Assembly (NCBI GenBank): GCA_054601695.1 | Contig: BAAHQB010000078.1 | Coordinates: forward strand, 558,001 to 622,000 | Reading direction: 5' to 3' | From: Amorphochlora amoebiformis | Taxonomy: Eukaryota; Cercozoa; Chlorarachniophyceae | Length of the DNA: 64,000 nucleotides | Shown here: piece by piece, positions 1 through 64,000 of the stretch | Position numbering within the stretch: the stretch's first letter is position 1 | Layout of the letters: each line of letters begins with the position of its first letter | Position numbers and translations under genes: made by a program | Notes under the pieces: model-generated | The model's input: only the letters and a program-made list of their open reading frames with translations | Databases searched by the model: none | What the model was told of the DNA's origin: nothing

Positions 1-1
1 C

Positions 2-208
2 AAAAATCGAGATGTTCCAAAGCCTGCGATATCCAAGGCCAATGCCAAGCGTAAGAAACTTTCCGGAACCAGTGAAGGACGATCTGGTGCTCTAAGCAAG
101 AGCGGGCGGCGGCCATTTTGCTTCCATGTGGAGAGTGGGGGAAAAGTGTTCTCCAGTCCTGCGATTTCACATCAGAGGTGTTATGAGAGATTGAAATCAA
201 TCGTGTAG
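2..208 (+). CDS. 3' end of an unrecognised ORF, cut by the left edge
   Basis: An open frame enters from the left edge in frame 2 and runs 68 codons to TAG at 206-208. It begins KNRDVPKPAISKANAKRKK and ends QRCYERLKSIV. The N-terminal half is Lys/Arg/Ser-rich and probably disordered; the end has two Cys and a CFHVESGGKVF segment that I cannot assign to a family. Base composition is balanced, unlike the AT arrays that follow. There is no start within the window, so this is a C-terminal fragment or a last exon. It could instead be a chance frame of about 200 nt; the codon-like composition and clean stop argue mildly for coding. No function is proposed. Confidence 0.35.
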   Translation, partial: KNRDVPKPAISKANAKRKKLSGTSEGRSGALSKSGRRPFCFHVESGGKVFSSPAISHQRCYERLKSIV

Positions 209-334
209 TCATTGCTGTGTCATCCTCTAATAGCCTGTTTGCCACGTTAAGTGCTCACGCAAATTATGTGATGTAGGTCGCTCTCGGCGAAACACTGCTC
301 CGAGGAAGACCAAGATCCTTCAATTTCGACTACT

Positions 335-760
335 ATGAACAACCCTCGTTCCATTCTCTCCTTCCTCGCAAACTCCAACAAATCCAAACAAATATCCCCC
401 CTATCGCCATCATCCCCGTCTGTGCCAGATCATATGCGACTGTTGGTGAGTCCCAAGCTACCACGCCGCTTCGTACGTAAACAAAGCCTATCCAGTCATC
501 TACGCTGGCGGAATGGATTAAGCCAACCGATTCAGACAGTGATAATAGAGGCCGAGACTAGAAGAAATAGCTTAGAAGACACCCCCCGCCGGCCCACGAC
601 CAGTCGTCATCTGAAGAGCAGCGGTCGGGCCCAAGGCTACAACTGGAGTTGTGATAGTGAGGAAACGGAACGAGATTCAGTTGACTCCTTCAAAAGGTCG
701 ATTATGGGAACTCAGAAGACTCTTTCCAGTTTTCGTAGTATCCCTTGGATGGAGTCATAA
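335..760 (+). CDS. Hypothetical basic, Ser/Arg-rich protein (141 aa)
   Basis: ATG at 335 opens a 141-codon frame ending in TAA at 758-760. The product starts MNNPRSILSFLANSNKSKQ, is rich in Ser, Arg and Pro, and has no membrane segment or motif I recognise; segments such as LEDTPRRPTTSRHLKSS look disordered. It begins 127 bp after the stop of the preceding partial ORF on the same strand, so it may be an independent gene or a read from the 3' UTR of that gene. A smaller overlapping frame at 651-905 looks like a shadow. Downstream (760-1140) the sequence turns AT-rich with no further coding signal. Confidence is limited because no homology is visible. Confidence 0.3.
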   Translation: MNNPRSILSFLANSNKSKQISPLSPSSPSVPDHMRLLVSPKLPRRFVRKQSLSSHLRWRNGLSQPIQTVIIEAETRRNSLEDTPRRPTTSRHLKSSGRAQGYNWSCDSEETERDSVDSFKRSIMGTQKTLSSFRSIPWMES

Positions 761-1142
761 GTTTCGAATAGTATCTAAAATGTGTACAGCATCGAGTATT
801 GCATCGAAATACATGAAATTCTACTTTAAAAATTACGACCAATCCGACAAATTTATGTATAATTACCCAATGCCGCATTATGATAAACTAATGATGGATA
901 CTTGATAATATAATATATAAATTCTTAGATATAGTTATCATTGTCTAGATTGTATTAATATTAATTTATGAAGCTCTACCTGTTGAAATAATAACAAAGG
1001 TTGAGTACTAATGAGTGCTATGCATGTATGTGCATGTACGCGGCATATGTACACTGTATATGAGCATGTAGTGTCTCTAGTATACATGTACGATGTTTAC
1101 ATGTACAAATATATATACGTACAATAGAATGTACATGCATGG

Positions 1143-1147
<5 letters not shown>

Positions 1148-1221
<74 letters not shown>

Positions 1222-1443
1222 TCTCTCTCTCTCCCCTCTCTAACTCCTATCTATCTTTCTCTTTTCTCTCTCACTCTCTCACTCTCACTTCTCCCTCTCT
1301 CTGGCTTGTTTTTCTCTCTCCTCTCTTCCGCCCTCTCCGTGTTATAGGTCTCTATTTATATACATATCTCTCTCTCTTATCTCTCTCCCATCTCCTTTCT
1401 CTCATCTCTCTGTGTGTGTGTGTGTGTGTGTCTCTCTCTCTTC

Positions 1444-1482
<39 letters not shown>

Positions 1483-1560
1483 TCTCTCCCTCCCTCTCTC
1501 CCTCTCTCTCGCATTCTCTTCTTTTTGTTCTAAAATCACTCTCTCTCTCTCTCTTCCGAC
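1148..1560. repeat. (TA)n followed by a TC-rich microsatellite
   Basis: About 70 bp of pure TA (1148-1218) pass directly into some 340 bp of CTCTCT with a short GT run near 1411-1430. The reading frames across it (IY and SLSL strings) are artefacts. At 1561-1633 a short non-repetitive + strand frame ends in TAA next to AATAAA (LWGEYFPDSKQ ... KPMKRK). The TC tract could serve as a polypyrimidine tract in front of a small last exon, but this is speculative. Confidence 0.8.
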
Positions 1561-1879
1561 TTTGGGGTGAATATTTCCCTGATAGCAAGCAACCCAGGTC
1601 CCAGAAGATGGTCAAACCCATGAAACGAAAATAAATATTATAAATTAAAATATCGGCAACTTAATGAATAAATTTAGCGCCTTAATAATCCTTAATATCA
1701 AGGAATTACTTATTAATGCGGATACCGTCCTCGGTCCCGAGGTCGGTTCCGAATCGGAGGAGGAAGCGTAGCCCTCCGGGCCCCTCCCCTCATTCCATTT
1801 CATCCTAGTGATATGTCAGTCTATTTCCCCCCTCCGTAAGTTCAAATTAAAAGAAAATTCTCGAATTTTCTTAGAAAAT

Positions 1880-2290
1880 TCAGACTCCGATTGACAAACA
1901 TGCTGTGATGGGACGACTCCATCACGGCTGTGCTTGAGAACAAAGTAGATATCAGCTTCCAGGAGACCGTAAGCAGGATTCGCTGCCTATCTTCGACGCA
2001 AAGAAGATCATAAGAGTGATTACGCACGGAGGGATATCACAGCTTCGCTTCATCATAAGATGAGGCAGTGTCATCATTGCGGCAAGAAAGGACAAACGAA
2101 GAGGACCTGCTGGGAACTTCATACAGGCTTCAAGCGGAAGGAAAGGAGGGAAGCCAGAGAGCCGACGGACGCGGGGATAGAAACCATCGATGGGAAGACC
2201 TTGCGGGCGATCTGCGGGCCCAGTGAGCCGTCCAGACACCAGCTATCGCGTCTCAGAGGTATTTTTTTTGAGGAATATACCGGATATTAG
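1880..2290 (+). pseudogene. Decayed Ty1/copia-type gag fragment with CCHC-like zinc knuckle
   Basis: A 76-codon frame at 2060-2290 contains CHHCGKKGQTKRTCWELH, the layout of the nucleic-acid-binding knuckle of Ty1/copia Gag (C-x2-C-x4-H-x4-C followed by W-x-LH). The third ligand is Gln instead of His. Upstream in a different frame, around 1925-2012, is an NKVDISFQETVSRIRCLS-like segment followed by TAA, which fits the helical Gag region before the knuckle. Joining the two needs a frameshift near 1970-2012. No protease, integrase, reverse transcriptase or LTR pair is visible in the surrounding sequence. I read this as a fossil insertion, not an active element. Family placement rests on the knuckle and its CWELH tail alone. 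Confidence 0.5.
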
Positions 2291-2378
2291 CAAGTGTTGA
2301 TGTGAACATATTTGCTCCTGTATACAAGTGCAGAACAATGTATATCATACATATATATTATATATATATACATAATAT

Positions 2379-2422
<44 letters not shown>

Positions 2423-2555
2423 TGTATATATGTGAATAAATAACCCTTTTCTTTTCCAGTCATATCCAGAGAACGCCTAGCCAAAATCTGCACAATACAC
2501 ATATTGCTCATGCATAAAATACACATATACACCCATAACGCACACACACACGCAT

Positions 2556-2615
<60 letters not shown>

Positions 2616-2711
2616 GACTTACACCAAAATGAATGTTTGTAAACACATTTTCATAGGTGTAATTTTCATAGGTGTAATATACATACATGTACATATAATA
2701 CCCAATTATAG

Positions 2712-2850
2712 GTTTTGGGATTAGGGTTAGGGTTAGATTATTCAGCATGTCTTAGTCCGAGGACCATCACACCTCCACAGGGTGGGGCTATAGTGCTGGT
2801 TAGGGTTAGGGTTAGGGTTAGGGTTAGGGTTAGAGTTAAGGTTTTAGGAT
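2712..2850 (+). repeat. Interstitial TTAGGG array with an embedded unique element
   Basis: TTAGGG units flank a roughly 60-bp non-telomeric block (about 2733-2800) containing ATTATTCAGCATGTCTTAGT and later CCTCCACAGGGTGGGG. Related blocks recur inside telomere-like arrays near 40521 (+) and 60577-60632 (reverse orientation). Confidence 0.8.
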
Positions 2851-2859
2851 TAGATATAC

Positions 2860-2950
2860 GTTAAGGCTAGGTGTGAAAATATTTTGCGAAACATGTATAT
2901 TAATATTTATGTATGTATGTGTACAATATATGTACATGTTATATGTAGAA

Positions 2951-3016
<66 letters not shown>

Positions 3017-3135
3017 TATAAATATATGTATAATATTATGCATGTATATACATATTACACACATATGTATGTATATATATATATGTGTATATATATGTAT
3101 ATGTAGGTACATGTGTATCTATATTTTGTATACAT

Positions 3136-3192
<57 letters not shown>

Positions 3193-3355
3193 TATATAAT
3201 GTATATATGTAGATTCGACTAAAATTAAAATATCTAAGACTTAAATTGAATTCAAAAACTAATTTAAATTTTAATTTGAATACAAATTTGGTAATTAGGT
3301 TATTTCCCCGAAACTTAGCGAAGATGTGAAACGATATCATTGGGTATGAATCTAA

Positions 3356-3403
<48 letters not shown>

Positions 3404-3557
3404 CTGTTTATATATATATACACTGTATATGTATTATATACTCATATAGAGTAAGGATTGGGATTATTATGTATGCTTGTATATACGTATATGTGTTTGT
3501 GTATATTATACATACACATTGTATATATGTATATGTGTTTGTGTATATCATACATAT

Positions 3558-3643
<86 letters not shown>

Positions 3644-3700
3644 ATTATATGTATATGTATATATACATATGTGTATATTATATATATATATATATATAAT
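2860..3700. repeat. TA/CA-rich simple repeats, no gene seen
   Basis: Mostly (TA)n with interruptions. The one unique stretch (about 3205-3360) is AT-rich and carries no convincing open frame or splice signals. Confidence 0.6.
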
Positions 3701-3811
3701 ATAAATTTCTATATGAGTCGTCTATATCCTGGCATGTACAACTCTCTGACTCAAACCTTACTCCATACCTACATCTCAGCAATGTCGTCTATATCCTAGC
3801 ATGATATATAA

Positions 3812-3860
<49 letters not shown>

Positions 3861-3912
3861 GTATATATCACATATATATATATATATATATATGTATGTA
3901 TATTGTAATATA

Positions 3913-3945
<33 letters not shown>

Positions 3946-4039
3946 TATATAAATTTCTATATGAGTCCTCTATATACAACTCTCTGACTCAAACCTCACT
4001 CCATACCTACATCTCAGCAATGTCGTCTATATCCTAGCA

Positions 4040-4099
<60 letters not shown>

Positions 4100-4111
4100 G
4101 TGTCTATTGCA

Positions 4112-4147
<36 letters not shown>

Positions 4148-4440
4148 AATTTCTATATGAGTCGTCTATATACAACTCTCTGACTCAAACCTTATTCCAT
4201 ACCTACATCTCAGCAATGTCGTCTATATCCTAGCATGATATATATGTATATATGTATATATATGTATATGTATATGTACATATGTGTATATTGTAATATG
4301 TATATATATATATATATATATGTATATATTATAAATTTCTATATGAGTCGTCTATGTACAACTCTGTGACTCAAACCTTACTCCATACCTACATCTCAGC
4401 AATGTCGTCTATATCCTAGCATGTATAACTCTCTGATCAT
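3700..4440. repeat. Four-copy tandem repeat of about 100 bp separated by TA tracts
   Basis: A unit beginning AAATTTCTATATGAGTCG, continuing through ACTCTCTGACTCAAACC and ending GTCGTCTATATCCTAGCATG, recurs at about 3706, 3949, 4148 and 4334. Spacing is roughly 185-245 bp because the TA filler varies. Within each unit GTCGTCTATATCC is itself duplicated. On the + strand each unit contains a pyrimidine-rich stretch followed by ATCTCAG, resembling a 3' splice site, so the copies may be duplicated intron-exon boundaries of the + strand gene that follows. No frame is convincingly conserved. Confidence 0.75.
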
Positions 4441-4461
4441 ATATACATATATATATATATA

Positions 4462-4521
<60 letters not shown>

Positions 4522-4528
4522 CGCCCAG

Positions 4529-5754
<1,226 letters not shown>

Positions 5755-6660
5755 GGGGTCAAGCAATTCGTCCGGTCCGATAGTTCTAGTTACTACAGTT
5801 GATAATCTCAAGTTATAAATGGTAATACTGATATTGATCGCGGACTGCAAGATACTGTTGATTTCCAAGAGTCTAGAGAGTACACCTTCTAGACCTTGGC
5901 CCTAATCATTGAGATGTTCTTGTAGTTATTAAATTAGAAAGTTATCCGTAGTCTAGGATGCTATCACTACATGCTGAACAAACAAAACTCTACGGTCACC
6001 AATATCTAGAATATGCTCCACATCCACCTGGAAAATAAATTTCTGCCAAGAATCTAGAATATGTACATTCACTAATACTAGTACTAGTAATAGACCTAGA
6101 TCTAATAGATAGACATACGTTTGTTACCAGATCTACTAGACACATAGACTAGATAGATTTGAATGGCATCTAACCACGGTATTACACAAATCTAGACATG
6201 CTTATCTCTAGATACTGGTATGCTACTAGGAGTTATCTAGGTTATACTAGTTATAATTAATTGTATCTAGTGTATACAACCTAGACAACTATATTCCGGA
6301 TCCACAAAAACTGAAAGATATACCGTCTAGACCGTGATATTGACACCAATGGACCACTAGACCACTCCATGACTAGATCTCGTAGATTGAATAGATTGAA
6401 TCCGAACTTGATTGTACCATGGGACTTGTTTACACGCTGTCATTTAGCTCATACATGGAGGCTTTTCGCTCTACTAATTATAAAACCCGGTATTCTAGTT
6501 GTATTATGGAGTTCAGAAAAAAAAAAAAACACCGGTTTCTATAAATGTGTTTTTTGTTTTTATTATTATTATTGCGATATACTTTTAGAATCTAAAAGTT
6601 ATAGATTCCTTCTGGCTAGAAAGACAGGAATCTGAATACTGGAACTTATGATTAGAGGTC
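5755..6660. other. CTAG-rich unique stretch without a recognisable gene
   Basis: About 900 bp of non-repetitive DNA. CTAG occurs roughly twenty times between 5790 and 6380. The open frame at 6369-6635 has biased composition and no recognisable motif and is not called. Confidence 0.5.
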
Positions 6661-6661
6661 A

Positions 6662-8556
<1,895 letters not shown>

Positions 8557-8559
8557 CTA

Positions 8560-10040
<1,481 letters not shown>

Positions 10041-10043
10041 ATA

Positions 10044-63947
<53,904 letters not shown>

Positions 63948-64000
63948 CTGAACATATGTTAATATATGTATACATATGTATATTTACGCGTTTATACATG

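Noticed and set aside
6369-6635. + strand ORF of 88 residues
   Set aside because: Contains a homopolymer-derived KKK and a YYYY tract, with no motif or splice context.

Overview
The window is eukaryotic nuclear DNA: canonical GT-AG introns, TTAGGG/CCCTAA telomere-type repeats, enormous (TA)n tracts, a decayed Ty1/copia-type gag fragment, and no prokaryotic gene layout. I cannot name the species; a repeat-rich protist or alga-like genome is an inference only. Long (IY)n, (TH)n, (AR)n or (SL)n reading frames are just translated dinucleotide repeats.

Left end (1-6.6 kb, + strand): the 3' end of an unrecognised ORF, a basic/Ser-rich ORF, a copia gag remnant with a CCHC-like knuckle, a four-copy tandem repeat, and an armadillo-type gene resembling the Hsp70 nucleotide-exchange factors HspBP1/Fes1. 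A CTAG-rich, apparently gene-free stretch follows. On the - strand, a short gene-like chain of three exons lies at 6662-8556.

From about 10 kb to the right edge, the short unique islands between TA arrays behave as exons of the - strand. Most start after TATAG/TTAG/CAG and end before GTATAT, GTAAAT or similar, and intron phases join from island to island. My model is one gene entering at the right edge (first visible exon 63890-63947) and stopping at 10044. It has about 88 mini-exons of roughly 11-114 nt, giving about 4.9 kb of coding sequence (about 1,620 residues) in 54 kb. From N to C terminus it shows an acidic, Ser/Pro-rich region (63.9-54.7 kb), a PTEN-type C2 domain (54.4-49.6 kb), basic linkers, a long helical region (about 43-24 kb), Ser/Lys-rich linkers, a tandem-exon repeat (15.2-14.8 kb) and a FYVE-like Cys cluster with a basic tail (11.8-10.0 kb). 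Three junctions do not resolve, so two or more neighbouring genes remain possible.

Introns hold (TA)n, telomere-like arrays in both orientations, TC/GA and GT tracts and one 519-bp pure (CG)n array. The most striking pattern is that many exons are accompanied by partial copies of themselves. Copies of the 5' half plus acceptor lie in the upstream intron; copies of the 3' half plus donor lie in the downstream intron. The flanks therefore carry fields of decoy splice sites.

No rRNA, tRNA, CRISPR array or intact transposon was seen.
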